Positions 12,292 to 24,005 of a stretch of 33,170 nucleotides of DNA are shown here, piece after piece. Position 1 is the stretch's first letter, and every line of letters begins with the position of its first letter. The DNA comes from Pseudomonadota bacterium (GTDB lineage: Bacteria > Pseudomonadota > Gammaproteobacteria > Pseudomonadales > Pseudomonadaceae). The position numbers and the translations under genes were made by a program. The notes under the pieces were generated by a model. That model saw only the letters and a program-made list of their open reading frames with translations. It searched no databases and was not told the origin of the DNA. The stretch spans positions 1-33,170 of the forward strand of contig JAEYXX010000119.1 of assembly GCA_023431055.1 (NCBI GenBank), given 5' to 3'.

Positions 12292-12373
12292 ATCGACAGG
12301 ATCTTCCGGCGAATGGATGGAGGTCGGCGCAAATCGCGACCTGGCAGCCTGCATGGCTGCGGGCGAAGGGGGC

Positions 12374-12379
12374 ATTCTA
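12374..12379 (-). promoter_or_regulatory. Candidate -10 box for secA
   Basis: TAGAAT on the minus strand, giving a 5' UTR of about 75-80 nt. No clear -35 hexamer at 16-18 nt, so this is only a candidate. Confidence 0.35.
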
Positions 12380-12440
12380 CCCGGAAAACCCAGGGAGGAA
12401 AGTGACGTTGTCAGCCCATTGCTGCCGCGTGATGGCGCAG

Positions 12441-12472
12441 GCCACGCATCCCCGGCAAACCAGGGGCGTGGC
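12441..12472. other. GC-rich hairpin between the M23 peptidase gene and secA
   Basis: Arms GCCACGC and GCGTGGC (7 bp) enclose an inner CCCC/GGGG stem. No T-tract follows on either strand, so not a classical terminator. It may attenuate read-through from the peptidase gene into secA. The rest of 12292-12532 shows nothing clear apart from the candidate -10 box. Confidence 0.5.
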
Positions 12473-12532
12473 GTGAAACGTTATATGGGGGTCGCGTGCC
12501 GGCAATTCAAGGGCGGCACGACAGCGGCATGC

Positions 12533-13453
12533 TCACTCCACGCCATTGGCACGCGCGATGTACAGCGCAGGATTGACCTGACGGCCATCCTTGCTGACTT
12601 CGAAATGCACGTGGTAACCGGTGGAACGCCCGGTACGGCCGACCTTGGCGATGGTCTGGCCACGCTGCACCAGATCACCGATCTGCACGGTGTTGCTCTG
12701 GTTGTGCGCATAGAGCGTGACGTAGCCATCGGCGTGGCTGATTTCCACGGTATTGCCATAGCCGCTCTTCTTGCCGGAGAAGGTCACCACACCCGCCGCT
12801 ACGGAGACCACATCGCTACCTGGCTTGGCAGCGAAATCCATGCCCTTGTGCACACTGGCTCGACCGGTCAGCGGATGCACGCGACGGCCGAACGGTGATG
12901 ACACATAACCTTGCAAAACCGGGCGCCCGGAGAGCGTTTCGGCTTCGCTCAGGCGACGTTCGCCAAGCAGTTGCTCCAGCACTTCCAGCTGCTGTTCGCG
13001 GCTTTCGACACGCAGCGCCAGTTCATCGAGGGCGTTCATGAACGGCGGCGGAGCATAGGCCGAAGCGCCCAGGGCATCTTCTGCACCGCCCTGGCCAACG
13101 CCCAGGGAGAAGTCGAACTCGCCAGCGTCCAGCTCGGCCAATTCCGTCAGGCGTTCACCCAGGGCATCGAGCCGAGTCAGGCGCGCCTGCAACTCAGCAA
13201 CATGGACTGCGAAGGCATCGAGCTGACGCTGGGCGTCCTGACGCACGGCCCCGACCTGCTCGCGCTGCTGATCGAGCGCTTCGGCCAACGAGGCGTCGAC
13301 CACAGGTTCGGCAGTCAGCCACTTGGCCCCCAGCGCGGCACCGGCACCAAGGCTCAGGACCAGCAACAGGACAACCGACAGCAGCAACCAGCGCAGGTTG
13401 AGATGGATCGTTCGCGCCGAACCGTGACGACTGTTGAGCAGAATGATATGCAT
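12533..13453 (-). CDS. Membrane-anchored M23 (LytM-type) peptidase
   Basis: 306 aa. A short cytoplasmic tail is followed by one TM segment (about 21-43), a periplasmic coiled coil rich in Q, R and L (about 60-125), a second short coiled coil (about 150-175) and a C-terminal LytM domain (about 190-290). Zinc and catalytic motifs are intact: HKGMDFA (HxxxD) and YHVHFEV (HxH). The fold is that of cell wall endopeptidases such as MepM, so peptidoglycan cross-link hydrolysis is expected. ATG 13453 was chosen over 13489 because GGGGA lies about 5 nt upstream. Divergent from dciA, with only 78 bp between starts, and directly upstream of secA. Confidence 0.92.
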   Translation of the reverse strand: MHIILLNSRHGSARTIHLNLRWLLLSVVLLLVLSLGAGAALGAKWLTAEPVVDASLAEALDQQREQVGAVRQDAQRQLDAFAVHVAELQARLTRLDALGERLTELAELDAGEFDFSLGVGQGGAEDALGASAYAPPPFMNALDELALRVESREQQLEVLEQLLGERRLSEAETLSGRPVLQGYVSSPFGRRVHPLTGRASVHKGMDFAAKPGSDVVSVAAGVVTFSGKKSGYGNTVEISHADGYVTLYAHNQSNTVQIGDLVQRGQTIAKVGRTGRSTGYHVHFEVSKDGRQVNPALYIARANGVE

Positions 13454-13531
13454 GGTTTCCCCATTTCGCAGAACACAGGCCGGCAGCACGCTCTGCTACC
13501 ATGACGGTTCTGCAACCAAAGGCCTCCTGCC

Positions 13532-13987
13532 ATGACGTTTCGTCCCTTGCCGGCCAAGGCACCCGCTACGCTGCTACGCGAAGCCAAGCCCCTGAAAGCG
13601 CTGTTCGGCCAGGCGCAACGCCTGTCCAACCTGCAGCGTCTTGTCGAAAGCCAGCTACAACCCGCTGCCCGGGAACACTGTCATGTAGCGTCCTGGCGCG
13701 ACGGCTGTCTGCTGTTGATCGTGACCGATGGCCACTGGGCAACACGCCTGCGTTATCAGCAAAGAAGACTGCAACGACAACTGCAGGCACTCGAAGAGTT
13801 CGCGACCTTAACGAAAATCCTGTTCAAGGTGCAACCTCAAGGCGGCCAGAATCGCGGAACCGGTCGCACCCTTTACTTGTCCAATAGCGCGGCACGGAGC
13901 ATCCAGGCAACCGCCGAAGGCATCAGCGACCCCAGGCTGCGCGCCGCATTGGAGCGCCTGGCCAGTCATACGCAGAAAGACCAATAG
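13532..13987 (+). CDS. dciA: DciA, replicative helicase operator (DUF721)
   Basis: 151 aa. The N-terminal half has the DUF721 (KH-like) pattern: LLREAKPLKALFGQAQRLSNLQRLV, then HCHVASWRDGCLLLIVTDGHWATRLRYQQ. The C-terminal tail is basic and low in complexity. DciA is the ancestral loader/operator of DnaB in bacteria lacking DnaC, and the P. aeruginosa homologue at this same locus (PA4405) was the one characterised (from memory). A candidate -10 (TACCAT, 13496-13501) precedes it. It converges with lpxC; the ISL3-like element begins about 100 bp downstream. No terminator of its own is visible. Confidence 0.9.
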   Translation: MTFRPLPAKAPATLLREAKPLKALFGQAQRLSNLQRLVESQLQPAAREHCHVASWRDGCLLLIVTDGHWATRLRYQQRRLQRQLQALEEFATLTKILFKVQPQGGQNRGTGRTLYLSNSAARSIQATAEGISDPRLRAALERLASHTQKDQ

Positions 13988-14088
13988 CGCTCCTCCTCCG
14001 TTCGTCGGCGTGCTTCACTTCGCTGCACTCGCCAGGTAAATGGCGCCATAAATTCTCCTGAGCCGCGCCCTGCCCCAACCGTCACAGC

Positions 14089-14096
14089 ATAAAAAA
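14089..14096. repeat. Target-site duplication, left copy (ATAAAAAA)
   Basis: ATAAAAAA here is repeated exactly at 14907-14914 on the other side of the inserted element. An 8-bp duplication is typical of ISL3-family transposition. The 101 bp between the dciA stop and this copy (13988-14088) shows nothing I can name. Confidence 0.88.
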
Positions 14097-14906
14097 GGTT
14101 CTTCGCGTTATCGCGGGGAAGATACGCCTGACATCGGACTGGCAAGGTTGTGTGCGTACCGCTTACTGACTTAGCACTATCCATCACTGCGTGTACTGAA
14201 CGTTTGGGTTGCGCCCCTTACGGGCGCCACACCTTTCTTGCTTGCCCAAGAAAGGTGTGCCAAAGAAGGGCACCCCGACATCCGGGTTTCGCTACGCGAA
14301 ACTTCCCTCGCTCCGGTGCTGCTCCGGGGGCCGGCTTACAAGGGCCATCCCTGGCCCTTTAAGCCTCTCGCCGCATCCATGCGGCTCGCTCCCCTACGCA
14401 ACACCTCCACTCGGCCTCCTGAAGGGGACTTGGCCGTCGTCTGCGGGATCGCGCTTCAAGAGCAAAAGCCAGACGCTACCGATTTCATGTTGCGGAGATG
14501 TCGCAAGCTCGCGAATTTGTCCCCTTCAGGAGGCCGAGTGGAATCACCGTGGAAGGGGTTGAGCGACATGGATGTCGCGAGAGCCGTGATGGGCCAGGGA
14601 TGGCCCTTCACGGCGTGCCCCTGGAGCGGTGATGGAGCGAGGGAACCCCGGCGCAGCCGGGGCCGGATGCAGGGGTGTGTTTCTTTGCTTACTTTCTTTG
14701 CACAAGCAAGAGCTACGAAGCGCAGCGAAGTAACAGCCGCAGGCTGGCCCGAAGGGTGAGCGCAGCGAATCAAGTGAGTCGCCCGTAAGGGGCGAAACCC
14801 ACCAGGTCAGGCGGCGTGCTAATGGATAATGCCAAGTCATCGACAGCTAACACTTAATTGCCAGTCCGGTGTCAACCCACACTTTCCCCAAAATATGCGA
14901 AGAACC
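14097..14906. mobile_element. 810-bp non-autonomous transposable element with ISL3-like ends (MITE-like)
   Basis: Both ends begin with the identical 10-mer GGTTCTTCGC (14097-14106, and inverted at 14897-14906). About 35 of the first 49 bp match, including GGACTGGCAA near the inner end. Termini of the form GGnTCTTCG with 8-bp duplications are typical of the ISL3 family. No transposase ORF is present. The interior is a long imperfect palindrome: arms at 14205-14226 and 14780-14801 match at 21 of 22, and 24-bp perfect arms lie at 14406-14429 and 14519-14542. A single strand would fold into one giant hairpin. Mobilisation would need a transposase from a related IS elsewhere. Family assignment is from memory of terminal sequences. 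Confidence 0.82.
14406..14542. repeat. Central perfect inverted repeat of the element
   Basis: Perfect 24-bp arms (14406-14429 and 14519-14542, core GGCCTCCTGAAGGGGAC) flank an 89-nt centre that is not palindromic. They are the innermost matched part of the element, and the rest of the arms align with several indels out to the termini. Confidence 0.92.
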
Positions 14907-14932
14907 ATAAAAAAGGCCACCCGAAGGTGGCC
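14907..14932 (-). terminator. Rho-independent terminator of lpxC; T-tract is the right target-site duplication
   Basis: On the minus strand the stem GGCCACC-TTCG-GGTGGCC (14915-14932) is followed by TTTTTTAT (14914-14907). The UUCG tetraloop and six Us make it strong. The T-tract is exactly the 8-bp duplicated target of the ISL3-like element, so the insertion kept the terminator intact. Confidence 0.93.
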
Positions 14933-14959
14933 TCAAATAACGCTGGAAAGAGAGTAGGT

Positions 14960-15889
<930 letters not shown>

Positions 15890-15922
15890 CTAGTTGCGAA
15901 CTGTTTTCAACAATGGTCGGGA

Positions 15923-15951
15923 ATGATAGCAGAACCGACCTTTGCTGAACA
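15923..15951 (-). promoter_or_regulatory. Candidate lpxC promoter
   Basis: On the minus strand TGTTCA, a 17-nt spacer, then TATCAT preceded by TGC (extended -10). Predicted start is about 45 nt upstream of the lpxC ATG. The -35 match is weak. It allows lpxC to be transcribed apart from ftsZ. Confidence 0.45.
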
Positions 15952-15982
15952 CCAATCACCCATATACTCCTGATAAATTCCA

Positions 15983-17176
15983 TCAATCAGCTTGGCGACG
16001 CAGGAAAGCCGGAATATCCAGGTAATCCAGATCATCCTGGGTATTGAGCTTGGCTGCAGTGGCCGCGCCGCTGTGGCTTTGACGCTGCACGGTCGGACGC
16101 TCGTAGTCCTTGTAGTTGACCGACTGCTCGCTGCGCGGCTGCGCGGCGGGCTGCTGGACAACCGGCTGGCTGACGGCGACCTGGACGGTGTTGTCGACCA
16201 CCTTGACCGGTTTTTCCATGCGCGCGCCCAGGCCGGTGGCGACCACGGTGACGTGCAGCTCGTCGCGCATGTCGGCGTCGATCACGGTGCCCACCTTGAC
16301 GGTGGCATGCTCGGAGGCGAACTGCTCGATGATGCTACCCACGTCGGAGTATTCACCCAGGGACAGGTCCGGGCCGGCAGTGATGTTCACCAGGATGCCG
16401 CGCGCGCCCTGCAGGTTGACGTCTTCCAGCAGCGGGTTGCGGATGGCCGCTTCGGTGGCTTCACGCGCACGGTTCGGACCGCTGGCGCAGCCAGTGCCCA
16501 TCATGGCCATGCCCATTTCACTCATCACGGTCTTCACGTCGGCGAAGTCGACGTTGATCATGCCCGGACGCTTGATGATGTCGGAGATACCGCGCACCGC
16601 GCCGGCCAGCACGTCGTCAGCCTTGGCGAAGGCGGACAGCAGGCTGGCGTCCTTGCCGAGGATGGTCAGCAGTTTTTCGTTGGGGATGGTGATCAGCGAG
16701 TCGACGCTCTCGGCCAGCGCGCGGATGCCTTCATCGGCGATGACCATGCGCTTCTTGCCCTCGAACGGGAACGGACGGGTGACCACGGCCACGGTGAGAA
16801 TGCCCAGTTCCTTGGCCACCTCGGCGATCACCGGAGCAGCGCCGGTACCGGTGCCACCACCCATGCCGGTGGTGATGAACACCATGTCGGTGCCGGCCAG
16901 CACTTCGGCGATGCGCTCGCGATCTTCCAGCGCGGCCTGACGACCGACTTCCGGATTGGCGCCAGCGCCCAGGCCCTTGGTCACGCCCGGGCCGAGCTGC
17001 AGCACGGTGCGCGCACCGATGTTCTTCAGCGCCTGCGCATCGGTGTTGGCGCAGATGAACTCGACACCCTCGATGTTGCTGACCGCCATGTGATTGACCG
17101 CGTTACCGCCGCCACCACCGACACCGATGACCTTGATCACCGCGCTTTGTGGAATGTTGTCTACTAGTTCGAACAT
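15983..17176 (-). CDS. ftsZ: Cell division GTPase FtsZ
   Basis: 397 aa tubulin homologue that forms the Z ring. Seen: IGVGGGGGNAVNHM, the tubulin signature GGGTGTG (106-112), the synergy-loop region NVDFADV, then a variable Q/V/A-rich linker (about 320-380) and the conserved C-terminal peptide DYLDIPAFLRRQAD, which binds FtsA and ZipA. Very strong ribosome site AAGGAGAGG before ATG 17176, consistent with high expression. Lies 45 bp after ftsA. No terminator is visible before lpxC. Confidence 0.99.
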   Translation of the reverse strand: MFELVDNIPQSAVIKVIGVGGGGGNAVNHMAVSNIEGVEFICANTDAQALKNIGARTVLQLGPGVTKGLGAGANPEVGRQAALEDRERIAEVLAGTDMVFITTGMGGGTGTGAAPVIAEVAKELGILTVAVVTRPFPFEGKKRMVIADEGIRALAESVDSLITIPNEKLLTILGKDASLLSAFAKADDVLAGAVRGISDIIKRPGMINVDFADVKTVMSEMGMAMMGTGCASGPNRAREATEAAIRNPLLEDVNLQGARGILVNITAGPDLSLGEYSDVGSIIEQFASEHATVKVGTVIDADMRDELHVTVVATGLGARMEKPVKVVDNTVQVAVSQPVVQQPAAQPRSEQSVNYKDYERPTVQRQSHSGAATAAKLNTQDDLDYLDIPAFLRRQAD

Positions 17177-17221
17177 GATCCCTCTCCTTCCTTTCTAGTT
17201 GTGTAACGCCTACTGCAAAAT

Positions 17222-18469
17222 TTAGAAATTGCCTTGCACCCAACGCTTGATGCGTTCGAGTACCGGGGTTTTGCTCTCGTCCTGATAAGGACTGCCCACC
17301 GACATGGAAATGCCGTCGTTCTGCTTCTGCAGCCCGTACAGCAGCAAGCCCACACCAGTGGAATAAATCGGGTTGCGCACGACGTCGGCCATGCCCTTGA
17401 CGCTATGCGGTACGCCGAGACGTACCGGCATGTGGAAGATTTCCTCGGCCAGCTCGACCGCGCCTTCCATCTTGGCCGTGCCGCCGGTCATGACGATGCC
17501 GGCGGGAATCAGATCTTCGTAACCGCTGCGACGCAGCTCGGCCTGAACCAGGGTGAACAGCTCGTCGTAACGTGGCTCGACCACTTCGGCCAGGGACTGA
17601 CGCGACAGGTCACGCGGAGGACGATCACCGACGCTCGGCACCTTGATGGTTTCGCCGGCACCGGCCAGCTTGGCCAGGGCGCAGGCATAGCGGATCTTGA
17701 TCTCCTCGGCGTACTGGGTCGGCGTACGTAGGGCCATGGCGATGTCGTTGGTCACCTGATCACCGGCGATCGGGATCACCGCAGTGTGACGAATCGCCCC
17801 TTCGGTGAAGATGGCGATATCGGTGGTGCCACCACCGATGTCCACCAGGCACACGCCCAGCTCCTTCTCGTCCTCGGTCAGTACCGAGTAGGCCGAGGCC
17901 AGCTGCTCGAGGATGATGTCGTCGACTTCCAGGCCGCAGCGGCGCACGCACTTCTCGATGTTCTGCGCCGCGTTCACCGCACAGGTGACCACATGCACCT
18001 TGGCCTCCAGGCGCACGCCAGACATGCCCAGCGGCTCGCGCACGCCCTCCTGGTTGTCGATCACGTAGTCCTGAGCCAGGGTGTGCAGCACACGCTGGTC
18101 CGCCGGAATCGCAACGGCCTGCGCAGCGTCGAGCACACGCTCGATATCGGCCGGGCTCACTTCACGGTCGCGGATGGCGACGATGCCGTGGCTGTTGAGG
18201 CTGCGGATGTGATTGCCGGCCACGCCGACGAAGGCCGAGTGAATACGGCAGCCAGCCATCAGCTGCGCTTCTTCGACCGCGCGCTGGATCGAGGCCACGG
18301 TGGATTCGATATTGACCACCACACCCTTCTTCAGACCGCGCGACGGATGGGTGCCGATACCGACGATCTCCAGCTGGCCGTCGGCCGTCACCTCGCCCAC
18401 CAGCGCCACCACCTTGGAGGTGCCGATGTCCAGGCCAACGATCATCTTGCCGCTCTGCGCGCTATTCAT
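17222..18469 (-). CDS. ftsA: Cell division protein FtsA
   Basis: 415 aa actin-like ATPase that tethers FtsZ to the membrane. Seen: phosphate 1 MIVGLDIGTSKVVALVGE, phosphate 2 VCLVDIGGGTTDIAIF, adenosine motif GIVMTGGTAKMEG, and the C-terminal amphipathic helix LERIKRWVQGNF that inserts in the membrane. The ATG at 18469 has AGGA upstream; a later ATG (residue 9) is the only alternative. The gap to ftsQ is 15 nt. Confidence 0.99.
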   Translation of the reverse strand: MNSAQSGKMIVGLDIGTSKVVALVGEVTADGQLEIVGIGTHPSRGLKKGVVVNIESTVASIQRAVEEAQLMAGCRIHSAFVGVAGNHIRSLNSHGIVAIRDREVSPADIERVLDAAQAVAIPADQRVLHTLAQDYVIDNQEGVREPLGMSGVRLEAKVHVVTCAVNAAQNIEKCVRRCGLEVDDIILEQLASAYSVLTEDEKELGVCLVDIGGGTTDIAIFTEGAIRHTAVIPIAGDQVTNDIAMALRTPTQYAEEIKIRYACALAKLAGAGETIKVPSVGDRPPRDLSRQSLAEVVEPRYDELFTLVQAELRRSGYEDLIPAGIVMTGGTAKMEGAVELAEEIFHMPVRLGVPHSVKGMADVVRNPIYSTGVGLLLYGLQKQNDGISMSVGSPYQDESKTPVLERIKRWVQGNF

Positions 18470-18484
18470 TAGTCCTGCCTCTCC

Positions 18485-19351
18485 TCAATTCACTTTCTGC
18501 TCGGCCGCAGCCGGCTCCACCGGCTCACGCCAGGCCACGGCCAGGCCGTTGGCATAACGCAGGTCGATGCGCGCGATGTTCGCGCTCTGTTCTTTCAGTT
18601 CCCGCTCATAGATGGCGGCGAAGCGACGCATTTTTTCCACCACGTGATCACGTCCCAGCAGGATGTCGATACGCTGCCCGCTGGCGTTCTCGGTGGCCGA
18701 GAGGAACCAGCTGCCACGTTCACGCAGTTGCAGCCCGACCACGGTGAAGCCCATCGGCCGCAGCAATTGGCTGAGCATCTGATACTGCTGCATGACCTTC
18801 GGCTGCGCCCGCTTCGGGCCGGACAGCTGCGGCAGATGCTGATAGTTGTCCAGCTCCTGCGGCGCGAACGCCTGGCCCTGGTTGTTGAGCAGCGCTTCGT
18901 CACCCCAGCGGGCGATAGGCAGCTGCTCTTCGAGGCGCACGTCGATCTGATCCGGCCAGACGCGACGCACTTCGGCATGGGCGATCCAGGGCATACGCTC
19001 GAGCTCCTCGCGCATGCCGCGCAGGTCAGCGCTGAAAAAGCTCGCCTCGATGAACGGCGCGATCCGCCGCTGTACCGCCTGCTGGCTGACGTAAGCCAGA
19101 TCGCCCTGCACGCTGATGCGCGCGATCGGGCGGTCGGCGTACGGCAGCAGACGCTGTGCACCTTCGTAGGCAGCAAAACCGAGACCGACCAGCGCCAGCG
19201 GCCAGAGCAAGCGGCCCACCCAGGAGAAGTCCGGCTTAGGCAGACGCAGGCGCATCGGCTCCTTGGTCACCAGACGGCTGGCGCCACGCGGCGCGGGCTT
19301 GCCGCGTTGCGGAGCCCTCAGCGAGTCTTGATGGCGCAGAGCGATGCTCAT
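18485..19351 (-). CDS. ftsQ: Cell division protein FtsQ
   Basis: 288 aa. Basic cytoplasmic N-terminus, one TM helix (about 45-63, [21 protein letters not shown]), a POTRA domain ([22 protein letters not shown]), then the beta domain ([15 protein letters not shown]) that recruits FtsB/FtsL. FtsQ links early and late divisome proteins. It begins 3 nt after the ddlB stop. Confidence 0.97.
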   Translation of the reverse strand: MSIALRHQDSLRAPQRGKPAPRGASRLVTKEPMRLRLPKPDFSWVGRLLWPLALVGLGFAAYEGAQRLLPYADRPIARISVQGDLAYVSQQAVQRRIAPFIEASFFSADLRGMREELERMPWIAHAEVRRVWPDQIDVRLEEQLPIARWGDEALLNNQGQAFAPQELDNYQHLPQLSGPKRAQPKVMQQYQMLSQLLRPMGFTVVGLQLRERGSWFLSATENASGQRIDILLGRDHVVEKMRRFAAIYERELKEQSANIARIDLRYANGLAVAWREPVEPAAAEQKVN

Positions 19352-19354
19352 CGT

Positions 19355-21727
<2,373 letters not shown>

Positions 21728-21735
<8 letters not shown>

Positions 21736-22798
21736 GCATCACCTCCTGGCAGATGTCGACCACCGTGCGGGTTGCATCGGGCTTGGCCAGGCGACGCGCG
21801 GTGGCGCCCATGACATTGAGTTTTTCCAGGTGCATCAGAACCTCGGTGAGCTGCGCGGCAAGCGTGTCCGCGTCAGTGGCATGTTGCGGGAGAAGGACGG
21901 CAGCGCCCTCCTTCGCCAGGTATTCGGCGTTGCGGCTCTGGTGGTCGTCGATGGCGTGCGGCAGCGGCACCAGAAACGACGGCAGACCCGCGGCGGCCAG
22001 CTCGCTGACGGTCAGCGCGCCAGCGCGGCAAACCACCAGATCGGCCCAGCCGTAGGCGCGAGCCATGTCCTTGATGAAGGGCGCGACCTCGGCTTCGACC
22101 GCAGCTTCGCGATAACGCTCCGCAGTGATCTCGGCATGTTGTTTGCCGGCCTGGTGGAACACCTGCGGACGGACGTCAGCGGCAATTTTCCCCAGCGCAG
22201 CCGGCAACAATTTGTTCAATGGCTCGGCCCCCAGGCTACCGCCGAGGACCAGCAGTTTCGGCTTGCGACCGACCAGCGGCTCGCGCGGTGTTTCCAGAAA
22301 CAGCTCTTCACGCACCGGGTTACCGGTGGTGCGCCGTTTGTCGGATGCGCCGAAGGTATTCGGGAAGGCCTCGCAGATGCGCGTGGCGATACGCGACAGC
22401 AGGCGGTTGGCAGTACCGGCCACGGCGTTCTGCTCGTGAATCACCAGCGGTACGCCAGCCATGCGCGCAGCCAGGCCGCCGGGACCGGTGACATAGCCGC
22501 CCATGCCCAGCACGCACACTGGCTGCAGCTCGCGCACGATACGGCGCGCCTGCAGCAGCGAACGCAGCAACTGGAACGGCGCCTTGAGCAACGACAGCTT
22601 GCTCTTGCCACGCAGACCGCTGACGTTGATCAGGTGCAGCGGCAAGCCGGCTTGCGGCACCAGCTCGTTCTCGATACCACGCGGCGTACCCAGCCAGTGC
22701 ACGCTGTAGCCGCGGGTCTGGAACTCGCGCGCGCAGGCCAGCGCCGGGAACACGTGGCCGCCGGTGCCGCCGGCCATGATCAGCACATTACCGCGCAT
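21728..22798 (-). CDS. murG: MurG, lipid II-forming GlcNAc transferase
   Basis: 356 aa peripheral membrane glycosyltransferase (GT28). It adds GlcNAc to lipid I to give lipid II. Seen: first glycine loop [14 protein letters not shown], second loop [19 protein letters not shown], the third G-loop LGGSLGA, and [24 protein letters not shown] in the UDP-GlcNAc site. ATG 22798 has an AAGGAGG site upstream; the longer frame to 22885 shadows ftsW. Overlaps the ftsW end by 11 nt. Confidence 0.98.
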
Positions 22799-24005
22799 GG
22801 GCGACCTCCTTGTTCGGCTCGGCGAAATCCTCTTCGCTGAACTCGATATCCTCGTTGCCCAGGACGTTGCGCCGCTCCCATTCAATACGCAGCAGCACCG
22901 CCAGGCTGACGCAGCAGATCACCAGCGACGAACCGCCGTAGCTGAGAAACGGCAGGGTCAGGCCCTTGGTCGGCAGCAGGCCGGTGTTCACCCCGATATT
23001 GATCAGGAACTGGCCGATCCACAGGAAGGACAAGCCGTAAGCCACATAGGCGGAGAAGAACTGCTTGGCCTTCTCGGCCCACAAGCCGATGTACAGGCCG
23101 CGCACGCAGACGAAAACGAACAGACCCAGCGTCACCAGTGCGCCAATGAAGCCCAGCTCCTCGGCCAGCACGGAGAAAACGAAGTCGGTGTGCGCTTCCG
23201 GCAGGTAGAACTGCTTCTGGATGCTGTTACCCAGACCAACGCCGAACCATTCGCCACGGCCGAAGGCAATCAATGCCTGGGTCAGCTGGTAGCCGGAACC
23301 GTACTGGTCGGCCCAGGGATCGGTGAACGTGATCAGACGCTGCAGGCGGTATTCCTGGGTCTGCACCAGGACGAACACCGCGCCGACCGCCAGGGCAACC
23401 ATCAGGCCGAAGCGCAGCATGCCGACGCCACCGAGAAACAGCATGGCCATGGCAGAGCCCATCATCACCACGGTGGCGCCGAAGTCCGGCTCCAGCAGCA
23501 GCAGGCCGGCCATCGGCAGCAGCACCACGAAGGGTTTGAAGAAGCCCATCCAGCTTTCACGCACTTCCTCCTGGCGACGCACCAGATAACCGGCCAGGTA
23601 GACCACCACGAACACCTTGGCGATCTCCGACGGCTGCACGTTGAATGCACCGAAGCCGATCCAGCGCCGCGCGCCGTTGACCTCGCGGCCAATACCGGGA
23701 ATAAGCACCAGCACCAGCAGGCCGAACGCAGCCAACAGGAGCATCCAGCCATAACGCTGCCAGAAGCTCATCGGGATCATCAGCACGATGCCGGCGGCGC
23801 CGAGACCGATCACCAGATAAACCAGGTGGCGAATCATGTGATAGAGCGGGTTACCGGACAGCGCGGCCGCGACTTCCGACGAAGCCGAGGTGATCATCAC
23901 CAGCCCCAGGCCGAGCAGGCCAAGGCAGCCAGCCAGCATCGGGAAGTCGACATCGAAGCCGCGACCCAGCAAGGGTGAGGGACGAACATGCAGGAAGGCC
24001 AGCAT
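22788..24005 (-). CDS. ftsW: Septal peptidoglycan polymerase FtsW
   Basis: 405 aa SEDS-family integral membrane protein with about ten TM segments. It is the septal glycosyltransferase working with FtsI. Seen: GARRWIGFGAFNVQPSE, the large periplasmic loop with LIAFGRGEWFGVGLGNSIQK and PEAHTDFVFSVLAEELGFIG, TKGLTLPFLSYGGSS, and a cytoplasmic acidic C-tail (NEDIEFSEEDFAE). Start overlaps the murD stop by 1 nt (TGATG). Confidence 0.98.
   Translation of the reverse strand: MLAFLHVRPSPLLGRGFDVDFPMLAGCLGLLGLGLVMITSASSEVAAALSGNPLYHMIRHLVYLVIGLGAAGIVLMIPMSFWQRYGWMLLLAAFGLLVLVLIPGIGREVNGARRWIGFGAFNVQPSEIAKVFVVVYLAGYLVRRQEEVRESWMGFFKPFVVLLPMAGLLLLEPDFGATVVMMGSAMAMLFLGGVGMLRFGLMVALAVGAVFVLVQTQEYRLQRLITFTDPWADQYGSGYQLTQALIAFGRGEWFGVGLGNSIQKQFYLPEAHTDFVFSVLAEELGFIGALVTLGLFVFVCVRGLYIGLWAEKAKQFFSAYVAYGLSFLWIGQFLINIGVNTGLLPTKGLTLPFLSYGGSSLVICCVSLAVLLRIEWERRNVLGNEDIEFSEEDFAEPNKEVAHAR

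Noticed and set aside
14238..14759. 173-aa plus-strand open frame in the dciA-lpxC gap
   Set aside because: It spans both arms and the centre of the palindromic mobile element. Its sequence mirrors the peptide read from the other strand, and it has no ribosome site or family likeness.
14456..14773. 105-aa minus-strand open frame in the same element
   Set aside because: It is the mirror copy of the first arm (KGHPWP, STRPPEGD shared), as expected from an inverted repeat, not a gene.
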